The notes: generated by a model not told the origin, from the letters alone. Shown: positions 16,887-26,588, counted from the stretch's first letter. The stretch: DNA of 64,000 nucleotides from Pseudomonas delhiensis (GCF_900187975.1 NZ_FZPC01000019.1:62001-126000); one strand, 5' to 3'. Translations and numbers: made by a program.

Positions 16887-18086
16887 TTACGCGGCGCGGA
16901 ACAGGTTGTGCGGGTCGATGACGAATTTCTTCGGCACGCCGGCGTCGAACTCGCCGTAGCCTTTCGGCGCCTCGTCCAGGGTGATGACTTCCACCCCGAC
17001 GATGTCGGCGATCTTGATGCGGTCCCACATGATCGCCTGCATCAGCTGGCGGTTGTACTTCATCACCGGGGTCTGGCCGGTGTGGAAGCTGTGGGACTTG
17101 GCCCAGCCCAGGCCGAAGCGGATGCTCAGGCTGCCGTGCTTGGCGGCGTCGTCCACCGCGCCCGGGTCCTCGGTGACGTACAGGCCCGGGATGCCGATCT
17201 GGCCGGCCACGCGGGTGATGCCCATCAGCGAGTTGAGCACGGTGGCCGGGGCCTCGTGCTGCGAACCCGAGTGGCCGTGGCCGCGGGCCTCGAAGCCCAC
17301 CGCGTCGACCGCGCAGTCCACTTCCGGCTCGCCCAGCAGGTCGGCGATCTGCTCGTGCAGCGGGGTGTCCTTGGACAGGTCGGCGATCTCGAAGCCCTGG
17401 GCCTTGGCGTGGGCCAGGCGGGTCGGGTTGACGTCGCCGATGATCACCACCGCGGCGCCCAGCAGGCGGGCGGAGGCGGCAGCGGCCAGGCCCACGGGGC
17501 CGGCACCGGCGATGTACACGCTGCTGCCCGGGCCGACGCCGGCGGTGACCGCGCCGTGGTAGCCGGTGGGCAGGATGTCGGACAGGCAGGTCAGGTCGCG
17601 GATCTTCTCCATGGCCTTCTCGCGGTCCGGCAGCTTCAGCAGGTTGAAGTCGGCGTAGGGCACCAGCACGTATTCGGCCTGGCCACCGACCCAGCCGCCC
17701 ATGTCGACGTAGCCGTAGGCGCCGCCGGCGCGGGCCGGGTTGACCGTCAGGCAGACGCCGGTGTGCTGCTCCTTGCAGGTGCGGCAGTGGCCGCAGGCGA
17801 CGTTGAAGGGCACCGAGACCAGGTCGCCGATCTTCATGGTCTCCACGCCGCGGCCGATCTCCACCACCTCGCCGGTGATCTCGTGGCCCAGCACCAGGCC
17901 GGTGGGCGCGGTGGTCCGGCCGCGCACCATGTGCTGGTCGGAGCCGCAGATGTTGGTGGAGACCACCCGCAGGATCACCCCGTGGTCGATCTGCTTGCCC
18001 TGCGGGTCCTGCATCTTCGGATAGGGGATGTTCTGCACCTCGACCTTACCTGGGCCGAGATAAACCACACCACGATTGCCAGACAT
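16887..18086 (-). CDS. fdhA: Glutathione-independent formaldehyde dehydrogenase
   Basis: 399 residues, the same size as the P. putida enzyme. Zinc-containing MDR dehydrogenase that oxidises formaldehyde with NAD+ and retains tightly bound cofactor. Catalytic zinc ligands lie in NICGSDQHM (about residue 47) and GHEITGEVVEIG, the structural zinc cysteines in CGHCRTCKEQHTGVC, and the Rossmann motif in IAGAGPVGLAAAASARLLGA. Two ATGs compete (18092 and 18086). AAGAGGA abuts the first, so 18086, six bases further on, is the better start. Last gene of the sarcosine operon, it removes formaldehyde released by sarcosine oxidation. Confidence 0.93.
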   Translation of the reverse strand: MSGNRGVVYLGPGKVEVQNIPYPKMQDPQGKQIDHGVILRVVSTNICGSDQHMVRGRTTAPTGLVLGHEITGEVVEIGRGVETMKIGDLVSVPFNVACGHCRTCKEQHTGVCLTVNPARAGGAYGYVDMGGWVGGQAEYVLVPYADFNLLKLPDREKAMEKIRDLTCLSDILPTGYHGAVTAGVGPGSSVYIAGAGPVGLAAAASARLLGAAVVIIGDVNPTRLAHAKAQGFEIADLSKDTPLHEQIADLLGEPEVDCAVDAVGFEARGHGHSGSQHEAPATVLNSLMGITRVAGQIGIPGLYVTEDPGAVDDAAKHGSLSIRFGLGWAKSHSFHTGQTPVMKYNRQLMQAIMWDRIKIADIVGVEVITLDEAPKGYGEFDAGVPKKFVIDPHNLFRAA

Positions 18087-18242
18087 ACGCATTCCTCTTT
18101 GTCGTTGTGGGTACAAATGCGCGGCACGGCGGCCACGCGGCTTTGCACTGGGATGTCGTCTGTTGCGCGACAGGGCCGGGGTACAGCTGGCAGCCGGCGG
18201 GTCTGTCGGTGTTGCTCGGGTGGCGGGAGGTGCATGAAGAGC

Positions 18243-18283
18243 CCCTCTCCCCAACCCTCTCCCGCAAGCGGGAGAGGGGGCTT
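18243..18283. repeat. CCCTCTCCC-type intergenic hairpin
   Basis: In the 260-base gap between purU and fdhA. CCCTCTCCCGCAAGCGGGAGAGGG forms a nearly perfect hairpin preceded by CCTCTCCCCAA. The same family appears at 16740-16765, 23411-23456, 27376-27417, 36103-36139 and 36227-36261. Located inside an apparent operon, so it may lower or separate expression of fdhA. Confidence 0.75.
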
Positions 18284-18346
18284 GTTCGGCGCGGGCTCGA
18301 CATGCGGCCCCCGCTTGCAGCTTGTGGCTTGCAGCCTGCAGCCGCT

Positions 18347-19204
18347 TTAAAGGACAACCGTCCGATTGGCGTTGAGGAATACCCTCCGCTCGATGTGATA
18401 GCCCACCGCCCGCGCCAGGGTCAGGCACTCGACGTCGCGGCCCTTGGCGATCAGGTCCTCGGGGTAGTGGGCGTGGTCCACGGCCTCGACGCCCTGGGCG
18501 ATGATCGGGCCCTCGTCGAGGTCGTTGTTGATGTAGTGGGCGGTGGCGCCGACCAGCTTGACGCCCTTCTGGTACGCCTGGTGGTAGGGCTTGGCGCCCT
18601 TGAAGCCGGGCAGCAGCGAGTGGTGGATGTTGATCGCCCAGCCGTCCAGCCTGCGGCACAGCTCCGGCGAGAGCACCTGCATGTAGCGGGCGAGGATCAC
18701 CAGTTCCGCGCCGCTTTGCTCGATCACCTGCCACACCTTGGCTTCCTGGGCGGCCTTGTCCTGCGGGTCGAGGGCGAAGTGGTGGTAGGGGATGCCGTGC
18801 CAGCGCGCCAGGGGCTCCAGGTCCGGGTGGTTGGAGACCACAGCCGCCACGTCCATCGGCAGTTGGCCGATGCGCTGGCGGTAGAGCAGGTCGTTCAGGC
18901 AGTGGTCGGCCTTGGAGACCATGATCACTACCTTGCTGCGGTAGCCCGGCGGGGTCAGCTCGGTCTTCATCTGGAAGGGCTCGACGCGCTCGGCCAGGCT
19001 GGCGCGGAAGGCCGCCTCGTCGAAGCCGTCCGGGGCGCGGAACTCCACGCGGATGAAGAAGCGCTGGGCCAGGCGGTCGTCGAAGGAGTGGTGCTCGGTG
19101 ACGTAGCACTGCCGTTCGAACAGGTGGCGCGTCACCACGTCGACGGTGCCGAGCAGGCTCGGGCTGTCGGCGGTGAGGATCCAGGTATCGGGGGTGCGGC
19201 TCAT
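18347..19204 (-). CDS. purU: Formyltetrahydrofolate deformylase
   Basis: 285 residues. Hydrolyses 10-formyl-THF to formate and THF. An N-terminal ACT domain (TWILTADSPSLLGTVDVVT, about 7-85) precedes a formyltransferase-like catalytic domain with the conserved ARYMQVLSPELC, NIHHSLLPGFKGAKPYHQA and GATAHYINNDLDEGPII (catalytic N, H and D region). The ATG is preceded by GGAG. In the sarcosine operon it rebalances one-carbon units. The order matches the purU2 copy in P. aeruginosa. Confidence 0.93.
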   Translation of the reverse strand: MSRTPDTWILTADSPSLLGTVDVVTRHLFERQCYVTEHHSFDDRLAQRFFIRVEFRAPDGFDEAAFRASLAERVEPFQMKTELTPPGYRSKVVIMVSKADHCLNDLLYRQRIGQLPMDVAAVVSNHPDLEPLARWHGIPYHHFALDPQDKAAQEAKVWQVIEQSGAELVILARYMQVLSPELCRRLDGWAINIHHSLLPGFKGAKPYHQAYQKGVKLVGATAHYINNDLDEGPIIAQGVEAVDHAHYPEDLIAKGRDVECLTLARAVGYHIERRVFLNANRTVVL

Positions 19205-19259
19205 GGCGTGGCTCCGGTGGCGACGCGGGAGGGCGGGCCGGCTGGCCCGCCCGCCGGGA

Positions 19260-19895
19260 TCAGGCGGCGATCTGCAGGCCGTACTCGGCGCTGGCGTCCT
19301 GCAGCCACAGCCAGAAGTAGTCGGCGAAGCTGCGGCGCACCACCAGTTCCCAGGTGTCCTCGCCGGTGTGGCGGATCACGCACTGGGACTTGGCGAAGAT
19401 GGTCCCCACCGCCTTGCCCACCGGGAAGTTGCTCGGGTGCACGTCGTAGCTGGTGGACTTCATCAGCAGCTCGCGCACCTTCGGCCCGGTGAGTTCCAGC
19501 AGGGTCTGCCCGCCGCCGACGTTGACCACCGAGTAGTGCAGCTCCTCGCCGAGCACCTTGCGCAGCTTCTGCTCGACGGCGAATTCCTCGCCGCCGGGGA
19601 CGATCAGCAGCCACTCGTCCGGGCCCAGCCACTGCAGCGAGGTGTCGCCCTTGGCCACCAGGGTCAGGGCCACCGGCAGCTCCAGGCCCAGGGCCTTGTG
19701 CACGCCCTCGGCGAAGGCCGCGTCATGGGCGCTGCCGCGCAGCACCAGGTGGCCGAGCAGCTTCTTCTCGCGCAGGGTGACGCCGGCGTTGGCGACGCTG
19801 CGCGAGGCCAGCTTGTCCAGCTCGGCGTGGTGCAGCGGGGTCTCGACTTTCACCCCGGCCTCGGGGCATTGCTGGTAGACGTTCGCTTTGCTCAT
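19260..19895 (-). CDS. soxG: Sarcosine oxidase gamma subunit
   Basis: 211 residues. Gamma subunit of heterotetrameric sarcosine oxidase. The family core is seen in LQWLGPDEWLLIVPGG and VVNVGGGQTLLELTGPKVRELL, a fold related to the GcvT-type domains. It has no cofactor of its own and stabilises the enzyme. Good ribosome-binding site GAGGTG upstream of the ATG. Sits 55 bases upstream of purU and 109 bases downstream of soxA. Confidence 0.92.
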   Translation of the reverse strand: MSKANVYQQCPEAGVKVETPLHHAELDKLASRSVANAGVTLREKKLLGHLVLRGSAHDAAFAEGVHKALGLELPVALTLVAKGDTSLQWLGPDEWLLIVPGGEEFAVEQKLRKVLGEELHYSVVNVGGGQTLLELTGPKVRELLMKSTSYDVHPSNFPVGKAVGTIFAKSQCVIRHTGEDTWELVVRRSFADYFWLWLQDASAEYGLQIAA

Positions 19896-20004
19896 TCGTA
19901 TTCACCTCGGGGCGCTGTGCGCCCTGGAATCCTCTCACCCTCCCCCCGTCGGAGGAGGGCTTGGCCTTCGCTTGCGGCTTGTCGCTTACCGCTTGCAGCT
20001 GCTC

Positions 20005-23000
20005 TTAATCCACATTCTGCCGTTCGCCTTTCGGGTCGTAGAACACCGAACTGCAGATTTCCGCCTCGATCACCCGGCCGTCGACCAGGGGCGCGTAGAC
20101 CTTCTCGCCCATGCGCTTCAGGCCGCCCTTGACCACCGCCAGGGCGAAGCCGTAGCCGAGGGTGCTGCTCATGTAGCTGGAGGTGACGTGGCCGACCATG
20201 TTCATCGGGATCGACTGCTGGGTGGTGAACACCAGCTGGGCGCCTTCGGGCAGCACGTCCATGGGGTTGGTGGGTTTCAGCCCGACCAGCTGCTTGCGGT
20301 CCTCGCGCAGGCAGTCGGCGCGGTTCATGCCACGCCAGCCGATCCACGAGAAGGGCTTGGTGCGGCCCACGGCCCAACCCATGTTGAGGTCGTCCGGGGT
20401 CACCGAGGCGTCGGTGTCCTGGCCGACGATGATGAAGCCCTTCTCGGCGCGCAGCACGTGCATGGTCTCGGTGCCGTAGGGGGTCAGGTTGTACTTCCTG
20501 CCGGCCTCGACTATGGCTTCCAGCACGCCCATGGCGTAGTTGGCCTGGATGTTCACCTCGTAGGACAGCTCGCCGGTGAAGGAGATGCGGAACACCCGCG
20601 CCGGCACGCCGGCCACCTTGCCTTCCTTCCAGGTCATGAAGGGGAAGGCGTCCTTGTCCAGGTCGATGTCGGTGACCTCGGCCAGCAGCTTGCGGCTGTT
20701 GGGGCCGGACAGGGTCAGGGTGGCCCAGTGGTCGGTGACCGAGGTGAAGTACACCTTCAGCTCCGGCCATTCGGTCTGGTGGTACAGCTCCAGCCACTCC
20801 AGCACGCGGGCGGCGCCGCCGGTGGTGGTGGTCATGACGAAGTGGTTGTCCGCCAGGCACGCGGTCACGCCGTCGTCGAAGACCATGCCGTCTTCCTTGC
20901 ACATCAGGCCGTAGCGGGCCTTGCCCACGTCCAGCTTGGTCCAGGCGTTGGTGTAGACGCGGTTGAGGAACTCGCGGGCGTCCGGGCCCTGGATGTCGAT
21001 CTTGCCCAGGGTGGAGGCGTCCAGCAGGCCCACCGACTCGCGTACCGCGCGGCATTCGCGGGCCACGGCGGCGTGCATGTCCTCGCCGGCCTTGGGGAAG
21101 TACCAGGGGCGCTTCCACTGGCCGACGTCCTCGAACTCGGCGCCGTTCTTCACGTGCCAGGCATGCAGGGCGGTGAAGCGCACCGGCTCGAACAGGTGGC
21201 CGCAGTGGCGGCCGGCCACGGCACCGAAGGTCACCGGGGTGTAGTTCGGGCGGAACATGGTGGTGCCGGTCTCGGCGATGCTCTTGCCCTGGGCGCGGGC
21301 GGCGATGGCCAGGCCGTTGATGTTGCCCAGCTTGCCCTGGTCGGTGCCGAAGCCCAGCGCGGTGTAGCGCTTGACGTGCTCGATGGACTCGAAGCCCTCG
21401 CGGCAGGCCAGCTCGATGGCCGCGGCGGTGACGTCGTTCTGCGGGTCGACGAACTGCTTGGGCGCACGGGAGGTGGGCTTCTCGTGGGGCACCTGGAACA
21501 GCGCCACGGTCGGCTCCTCGACCCGCTCGGAGGCCTTCGGCAGTTCGCCGGGCGCGGCCTTGAAGCCGGCGTCCTCGGCGGCCTGGGTGCCGGCGTTGTA
21601 GCCGTCCTGCAGGTTGTCGGCGAGGCGGAACACGCCGTTCACGGCGCCGGCGCAGATGCGTTTCTGCAGGCCTTCGCCGGGGACGAAGGCGAGGATGTCC
21701 TCGCGCCACTCGGGCTTGCCGCCCAGGTGCGAGGCCAGGTGCACCACCGGGCTGTAGCCGCCGGAGCTGGCGATCAGGTCGCAGTCCAGCCAGTCGCCGG
21801 GGGCGGTGACCTTCAGGCGGATGGGGTCGATGGCGGCGACTTTGGCGCCAGTCACGCGCTTGCTGCCACGCGCTTCGATCACCGCGCTGCCGGTGATGAC
21901 GCGCATGCCGCGCTTGCGGGCTTCTTCCACCCACTCGCCGCGCGGGTTGGCGCGGGCGTCGGCGATGGCCACCACTTCCAGGCCGGCTTCCTGCCAGTCC
22001 AGGGCCACGCGGTAGGCGTAGTCGTTGTTGGTGGAGAGCACCAGCTTCTTGCCCGGCGCCACGCCGTAGCGGCGCACATAGGTGGAGACGGCGCCGGCCA
22101 GCAGGTTGCCCGGCAGGTCGTTGTTGGCATATACCAGCGGCCGCTCGTGGGCGCCGGCGGCCAGCACCACGCGCTTGGCGCGCACGCGGTGCACGCGGTG
22201 GCGCACCTGGCCCAGCGGCGCGGTCTCGCCCAGGTGGTCGGTGAGGCGTTCGTGGATGGTGAGGAAGTTGTGGTCGTGGTAGCCGTTCACCGTGGCGCGC
22301 GGCAGCAGCACCACTTCCGGCAGCGACTTCAGCTCGGCCAGCACCTGTTCCACCCATTCGGCGGCGGGCTTGCCGTCGAGGGTCTCGCGGGTGTCCAGCA
22401 GGCTGCCGCCGAACTCTTCCTGCTCGTCGGCCAGGATCACCCGGGCGCCGCTGCGCGCGGCGGCCAGGGCCGCGGCCAGGCCGGCGGGGCCGGCGCCGAC
22501 CACCAGCACGTCGCAGTGGCGGTTCATCCAGTCGTAGCTGTCCGGGTCGACCTCGGTGGGCGCGCGGCCCAGGCCGGCGGCCTTGCGGATGTACTTCTCG
22601 TACGTCAGCCACATGGACTGCGGGTACATGAAGGTCTTGTAGTAGAAGCCGGGGGGCATCATCTTGCCGCCGACCTTGCCGAACACGCCCATCAGGTCGT
22701 TCTGCACGTTCGGCCAGCCGTTGGTGCTGCTGGCCGCAAGGCCGGCGTACAGGGCCTGCTGGGTGGCCCGCACGTTGGGCACCTGGGTGGCCTCGCGCGA
22801 GCCGATCTGCAGGATGGCGTTGGGCTCCTCGGCGCCGGCGGCGACTATGCCGCGGGGGCGGGAGTACTTGAAGCTGCGGCCGACCACGTCGACGCCGTTG
22901 GCCAGCAGGGCGGCGGCCAGGCTGTCGCCGGCGAAGCCCTGGTATTGCTGGCCGTTGAAGGTGAAGGTCAGCGGCTTGCTGCGGTCGATGCGACCGCCAC

Positions 23001-23025
23001 GGGAAAGGCGATTGATCTGGCTCAT
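20005..23025 (-). CDS. soxA: Sarcosine oxidase alpha subunit
   Basis: 1006 residues, the expected length of heterotetrameric SoxA. Residues 1-100 form a ferredoxin-like [2Fe-2S]-derived domain (LTFTFNGQQYQGFAGDSLAA, SFKYSRPRGI). A dinucleotide-binding oxidoreductase module follows (CDVLVVGAGPAGLAAALAAA, about 170-195), and a C-terminal GcvT/aminomethyltransferase domain binds THF (from about 600, with DASTLGKIDIQGPDAREFLN). With SoxB it demethylates sarcosine to glycine, H2O2 and 5,10-methylene-THF or formaldehyde. ATG 23025 lies two bases after the soxD stop. A longer in-frame extension upstream is an overlap with soxD and not real. Confidence 0.95.
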   Translation of the reverse strand: MSQINRLSRGGRIDRSKPLTFTFNGQQYQGFAGDSLAAALLANGVDVVGRSFKYSRPRGIVAAGAEEPNAILQIGSREATQVPNVRATQQALYAGLAASSTNGWPNVQNDLMGVFGKVGGKMMPPGFYYKTFMYPQSMWLTYEKYIRKAAGLGRAPTEVDPDSYDWMNRHCDVLVVGAGPAGLAAALAAARSGARVILADEQEEFGGSLLDTRETLDGKPAAEWVEQVLAELKSLPEVVLLPRATVNGYHDHNFLTIHERLTDHLGETAPLGQVRHRVHRVRAKRVVLAAGAHERPLVYANNDLPGNLLAGAVSTYVRRYGVAPGKKLVLSTNNDYAYRVALDWQEAGLEVVAIADARANPRGEWVEEARKRGMRVITGSAVIEARGSKRVTGAKVAAIDPIRLKVTAPGDWLDCDLIASSGGYSPVVHLASHLGGKPEWREDILAFVPGEGLQKRICAGAVNGVFRLADNLQDGYNAGTQAAEDAGFKAAPGELPKASERVEEPTVALFQVPHEKPTSRAPKQFVDPQNDVTAAAIELACREGFESIEHVKRYTALGFGTDQGKLGNINGLAIAARAQGKSIAETGTTMFRPNYTPVTFGAVAGRHCGHLFEPVRFTALHAWHVKNGAEFEDVGQWKRPWYFPKAGEDMHAAVARECRAVRESVGLLDASTLGKIDIQGPDAREFLNRVYTNAWTKLDVGKARYGLMCKEDGMVFDDGVTACLADNHFVMTTTTGGAARVLEWLELYHQTEWPELKVYFTSVTDHWATLTLSGPNSRKLLAEVTDIDLDKDAFPFMTWKEGKVAGVPARVFRISFTGELSYEVNIQANYAMGVLEAIVEAGRKYNLTPYGTETMHVLRAEKGFIIVGQDTDASVTPDDLNMGWAVGRTKPFSWIGWRGMNRADCLREDRKQLVGLKPTNPMDVLPEGAQLVFTTQQSIPMNMVGHVTSSYMSSTLGYGFALAVVKGGLKRMGEKVYAPLVDGRVIEAEICSSVFYDPKGERQNVD

Positions 23026-23027
23026 GT

Positions 23028-23351
23028 TCAGGCCTTCGCGACTGCGGGCTGGGCGGCGGGTTTCTTCTCGGCGCTGGTCACGCTGGGTTTCTCGCCGATC
23101 TTGTAGGTTTCGAGGATCTCGTAGGTCACGGTGTGGCGGGTGGCGTTGAAGTACTGCCGGCAGCCGGCGGCGTGCACCCACAGCTCGTGGTGGATGCCGC
23201 GCGGGTTGTCGCGGAAGAACATGTAGTCGCCCCACTCCTCGTCGGTGCAGGCGCCGGGGTCCAGCGGGCGCGGGATGTGCGCCTGGCCCTTGGCGTGGAA
23301 TTCCTCTTCGGAGCGCAGCTCGCCGCAATGGGGGCAGAAGATGTGAAGCAT
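23028..23351 (-). CDS. soxD: Sarcosine oxidase delta subunit
   Basis: 107 residues, typical for SoxD. A zinc site is formed by CPHCGELRSEEEFH near the N-terminus with a further His and Cys in WVHAAGCRQYFNATR. Small structural subunit of the heterotetramer. Separated from soxA by two bases, implying coupled translation. The C-terminal 15 residues are Lys/Ala/Pro-rich and probably disordered. Confidence 0.93.
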   Translation of the reverse strand: MLHIFCPHCGELRSEEEFHAKGQAHIPRPLDPGACTDEEWGDYMFFRDNPRGIHHELWVHAAGCRQYFNATRHTVTYEILETYKIGEKPSVTSAEKKPAAQPAVAKA

Positions 23352-23410
23352 GGTCTAAACCTCCGGGGTTGCCTTCCGTGGGAGGTGGGGCGCCGGCTCT
23401 TCGCCGAACC

Positions 23411-23456
23411 ACCCTCTCCCGCCCTTCGGGCACCCTCTCCCGCAAGCGGGAGAGGG
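23411..23456. repeat. CCCTCTCCC-type double hairpin between soxB and soxD
   Basis: Two nested elements, CCCTCTCCCGCCCTTCGGGC and CCCTCTCCCGCAAGCGGGAG, lie in the 134-base gap between soxB and soxD. Same family as at 18243-18283 and 27376-27417. Inside a conserved operon, so they probably act on mRNA processing rather than full termination. Confidence 0.7.
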
Positions 23457-23485
23457 GAATCAGTTGTCGCCCTGCGGGCGAATGT

Positions 23486-24736
23486 TCAATGAGCTACGGC
23501 CGCTGCGCCGTGCTCGTCGATGAGCGCGCCGGAGTGGAAACGTTCGATGGAGAAAGGCGCGGCCAGCGGATGCGGCTCGCCGGTGGCCAGGGTGGCGGCG
23601 AAGACGTTGCCCGAGCCGGGGGTGGCCTTGAAGCCGCCGGTGCCCCAGCCGCAGTTGAAGAACAGGTTCTTCACCGGCGTCTTGCCGATGATCGGGCAGG
23701 CGTCCGGGGTGGTGTCGACGATGCCGCCCCACTGGCGGTTCATGCGCACGCGGGAGAGCACCGGGAACATCTCGACGATGGCCTGCAGGGTGTGCTCGAT
23801 CACCGGGTAGGAGCCGCGCTGGCCATAGCCGTTGTAGCCGTCGATGCCGGCGCCGATGACCAGGTCGCCCTTGTCCGACTGGCTGATGTAGCCGTGCACG
23901 GCGTTGGACATGATGACGCTGTCGATGATCGGTTTCAGCGGCTCGGAAACCAGCGCCTGCAGCGGGTGCGATTCGATCGGCAGGCGGAAGCCGGCGAGCT
24001 TGGCCATGTGCCCGGAGTTGCCGGCGGTGACCACGCCGACGCGCTTGGCGCCGATGAAGCCGCGGTTGGTCTCGACGCCGATCACCGCGCCGTCCTGCTT
24101 GCGGAAGCCGATGACTTCGGTCTGCTGGATCAGGTCCACGCCCAGGGCGTCGGCGGCGCGGGCGAAGCCCCAGGCCACCGCGTCGTGGCGGGCCACGCCG
24201 CCGCGGCGCTGCACGGTGGAGCCCATGATCGGGTAACGGGCGCTCTTGGTGCAGTTCAGGTAGGGGATTTCCTCGGCCACCTGCTGGGCGTTCAGCAGCT
24301 CGCCGTCCACGCCGTTGAGGCGGTTGGCGCTGACGCGGCGCTCGCCGTCGCGCATGTCCTGCAGGGTGTGGCAGAGGTTGTAGACGCCGCGCTGGGAGAA
24401 CATGACGTTGTAGTTGAGGTCCTGGGACAGGCCCTCCCACAGCTTCATGGCGTGCTCGTAGAGCTGCGCCGACTCGTCCCACAGGTAGTTGGAGCGGACG
24501 ATGGTGGTGTTGCGCGCGGTGTTGCCGCCGCCCAGCCAGCCCTTCTCCACCACCGCGATGTTGCGGATGCCGTGTTCCTTGGCCAGGTAGTAGGCGGTGG
24601 CCAGGCCGTGGCCGCCGCCGCCGACGATGACCACGTCGTACACCGGCTTGGGCGTGGGCGTGCGCCACATGCGCTGCCAGTTCTCGTGGTGGCTCAGTGA
24701 GTGCTTTAACAGGCCGAAGCCGGAGTAGCGTTGCAT
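23486..24736 (-). CDS. soxB: Sarcosine oxidase beta subunit
   Basis: 416 residues, as expected for SoxB. FAD-dependent amine oxidase (DAO family): dinucleotide motif [20 protein letters not shown] (about 33-52), the covalent-flavin region near [13 protein letters not shown], and the C-terminal [15 protein letters not shown] motif. Carries the sarcosine demethylation site, passing electrons through the covalent FMN shared with SoxA. ATG 24736 is chosen by family length, and the upstream extension runs into REP sequence. Confidence 0.94.
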   Translation of the reverse strand: MQRYSGFGLLKHSLSHHENWQRMWRTPTPKPVYDVVIVGGGGHGLATAYYLAKEHGIRNIAVVEKGWLGGGNTARNTTIVRSNYLWDESAQLYEHAMKLWEGLSQDLNYNVMFSQRGVYNLCHTLQDMRDGERRVSANRLNGVDGELLNAQQVAEEIPYLNCTKSARYPIMGSTVQRRGGVARHDAVAWGFARAADALGVDLIQQTEVIGFRKQDGAVIGVETNRGFIGAKRVGVVTAGNSGHMAKLAGFRLPIESHPLQALVSEPLKPIIDSVIMSNAVHGYISQSDKGDLVIGAGIDGYNGYGQRGSYPVIEHTLQAIVEMFPVLSRVRMNRQWGGIVDTTPDACPIIGKTPVKNLFFNCGWGTGGFKATPGSGNVFAATLATGEPHPLAAPFSIERFHSGALIDEHGAAAVAH

Positions 24737-24775
24737 GTGGGTGCTCCTGAAAATCTCGTGTCGCGGCGTTCTACC

Positions 24776-24836
24776 CGTAGGAGCGGGCCCTGCCCGCGAT
24801 GCTTTCGGCCATTCGCGGGCAGGGCCCGCTCCTACG
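24776..24836. repeat. Large REP inverted repeat between glyA and soxB
   Basis: A perfect 24-base inverted repeat, CGTAGGAGCGGGCCCTGCCC plus GCGA at 24776-24799 and its complement at 24813-24836, with a 13-base loop. It fills most of the 118-base gap between glyA and soxB and would form a very stable mRNA hairpin within the operon. Confidence 0.9.
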
Positions 24837-24854
24837 GAAGATGCCGCGGGAATC

Positions 24855-26108
24855 TCAACGATAGACCGGGTAGTCGGCGCACAGCCCGGCGACCTGGGTG
24901 GCCACCTTGGCCTCGACGTCGGCATCGCCCAGGTGGTCGAGCACGTCGCAGATCCAGCCGGCCAGCTCGCGGCACTGGTCTTCCTTCAGGCCGCGGGTGG
25001 TGATGGCCGGGGTGCCGACGCGGATGCCCGAGGTCACGAAGGGGCTCTGCGGGTCGTTCGGCACGGCGTTCTTGTTGACGGTGATGCCCACGCGGCCGAG
25101 GGCGGCGTCGGCTTCCTTGCCGGTCAGGCCCTGCTTGACCAGGCTGATCAGCATCAGGTGGTTGTCGGTGCCGCCGGAGACCACGTCGTAGCCGCGGTCG
25201 ATGAACACCTCGGCCATGGCCTTGGCGTTCCTGATCACCTGGGCCTGGTAGTCCTTGAACTCCGGCTCCAGGGCTTCCTTGAAGCACACCGCCTTGGCGG
25301 CGATCACGTGCATCAGCGGGCCGCCCTGGGCGCCGGGGAACACCGCGGAGTTGAGCTTCTTCTCGATCTCCTCGTTGGAGCGGGCCAGGATCAGGCCGCC
25401 GCGCGGGCCGCGCAGGGTCTTGTGGGTGGTGGTGGTGACCACGTCGGCGTAGGGCAGCGGGTTGGGGTACAGGCCCGCGGCCACCAGGCCGGCGACGTGG
25501 GCCATGTCGACGAACAGCAGCGCCCCGACCTTGTCGGCGATGGCGCGGAAGCGCGGGAAGTCGAGGGTCTTGGAGTAGGCGGAGAAGCCGGCGACGATCA
25601 TCTTCGGCTTGTGCTCCACGGCCAGGCGCTCGACCTCGTCGTAGTCGATCAGCCCGGTGGCGGTGTCCAGGCCGTACTGCACGGCGTTGTACAGCTTGCC
25701 CGAGGACGACACCTTGGCGCCGTGGGTCAGGTGGCCGCCGTGGGCCAGGCTCATGCCCAGGATGGTGTCGCCGGCGTTGAGCAGCGCCAGGTACACCGCC
25801 GAGTTGGCCGAGGAGCCGGAGTGCGGCTGGACGTTGGCGTAGTCGGCGCCGAACAGCTGCCTGGCGCGGTCGATGGCCAGCTGCTCGACCTTGTCCACGT
25901 GCTCGCAGCCGCCGTAGTAGCGCTTGCCCGGGTAGCCCTCGGCGTACTTGTTGGTCAGCCCGCTGCCCTGGGCCTGCATGACGCGCTTGCTGGTGTAGTT
26001 CTCCGAGGCGATCAGCTCCAGGTGGTCTTCCTGGCGTTCTTCCTCGGCGGCCATGGCGGCGAAGAGTTCGTCGTCGTAGCCCTGGATCTGGTCATGCTTG
26101 CTGAACAT
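24855..26108 (-). CDS. glyA: Serine hydroxymethyltransferase
   Basis: 417 residues. PLP enzyme interconverting glycine + 5,10-methylene-THF and serine + THF. Conserved [20 protein letters not shown] at the N-terminus, [15 protein letters not shown], and the PLP-lysine motif [14 protein letters not shown] (Lys at about residue 230). First gene of the operon that continues with soxBDAG-purU-fdhA, so it is the catabolic copy (glyA1-like) that uses the glycine and methylene-THF from sarcosine oxidation. Confidence 0.95.
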   Translation of the reverse strand: MFSKHDQIQGYDDELFAAMAAEEERQEDHLELIASENYTSKRVMQAQGSGLTNKYAEGYPGKRYYGGCEHVDKVEQLAIDRARQLFGADYANVQPHSGSSANSAVYLALLNAGDTILGMSLAHGGHLTHGAKVSSSGKLYNAVQYGLDTATGLIDYDEVERLAVEHKPKMIVAGFSAYSKTLDFPRFRAIADKVGALLFVDMAHVAGLVAAGLYPNPLPYADVVTTTTHKTLRGPRGGLILARSNEEIEKKLNSAVFPGAQGGPLMHVIAAKAVCFKEALEPEFKDYQAQVIRNAKAMAEVFIDRGYDVVSGGTDNHLMLISLVKQGLTGKEADAALGRVGITVNKNAVPNDPQSPFVTSGIRVGTPAITTRGLKEDQCRELAGWICDVLDHLGDADVEAKVATQVAGLCADYPVYR

Positions 26109-26588
26109 CGCGGTCTCCGTGCGACAGGCGCGTCGCTTGTGGGTGGAGGCTGCCCTGACCGCCCGCGCCGGGGGCCTGCGGGGCTCGGCGCGAAGGGGTC
26201 GGTATTAGCCAGTTGTGATCGATTGTGCTCAATAGCCCGCCCCCCCATTTGCCTGTTTGCGACGTCAAAATGCCCAAACCTACCCGCGCGCTGCACCGCC
26301 CGTCCCTGCTTCGTCTGCGCCGGGCCCGCGGCGGCCGCGAAGGCGTCGGCGCGACATCGACAAGGGTGTAAGCTTGGGGCCGGCATCGCCCCCGCGCATG
26401 TCGCAGAAGAACAAGAAAAGCAGGCTGCCCTGACTGCCGTCGCCCCGCCCTGCCGATTCTCGGCTGCCCGCCCCGGGCAAAAGATGTCCGTTCCCGACCC
26501 GAAAATGCACCTGGCTGCCACAGGGCCACTGCTGCACGCCGCGCCGCCCAGCGGCTAGAATGCCGCCACTGTCAAACCCGAGGACGCC
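26109..26588. promoter_or_regulatory. Divergent promoter region: glyA/sox operon and lipoprotein gene
   Basis: 480 bases. For the minus strand a candidate promoter has -35 TTGAGC and -10 CTAATA (about 26203-26232). A direct repeat TTGTGATC (26213-26220) and TTGTGCTC (26223-26230), one helical turn apart, overlaps that -35 and may be an operator. Sarcosine operons of this type in P. aeruginosa are controlled by GbdR and SouR (family knowledge). I cannot match a consensus here. Nothing coding is seen in the rest of the gap. Confidence 0.45.
26556..26561 (+). promoter_or_regulatory. -10 element of the lipoprotein gene
   Basis: TAGAAT followed by GCCGCCACTG, the common Pseudomonas sigma-70 -10/start-site arrangement, 27 bases before the ATG. 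A GAGGA ribosome-binding site follows at 26579-26583. No strong -35 is visible. Confidence 0.55.

Noticed and set aside
19888-23106. 1072-codon plus-strand reading frame antisense to soxA
   Set aside because: Shadow of soxA. No domain is recognisable and the composition is biased.
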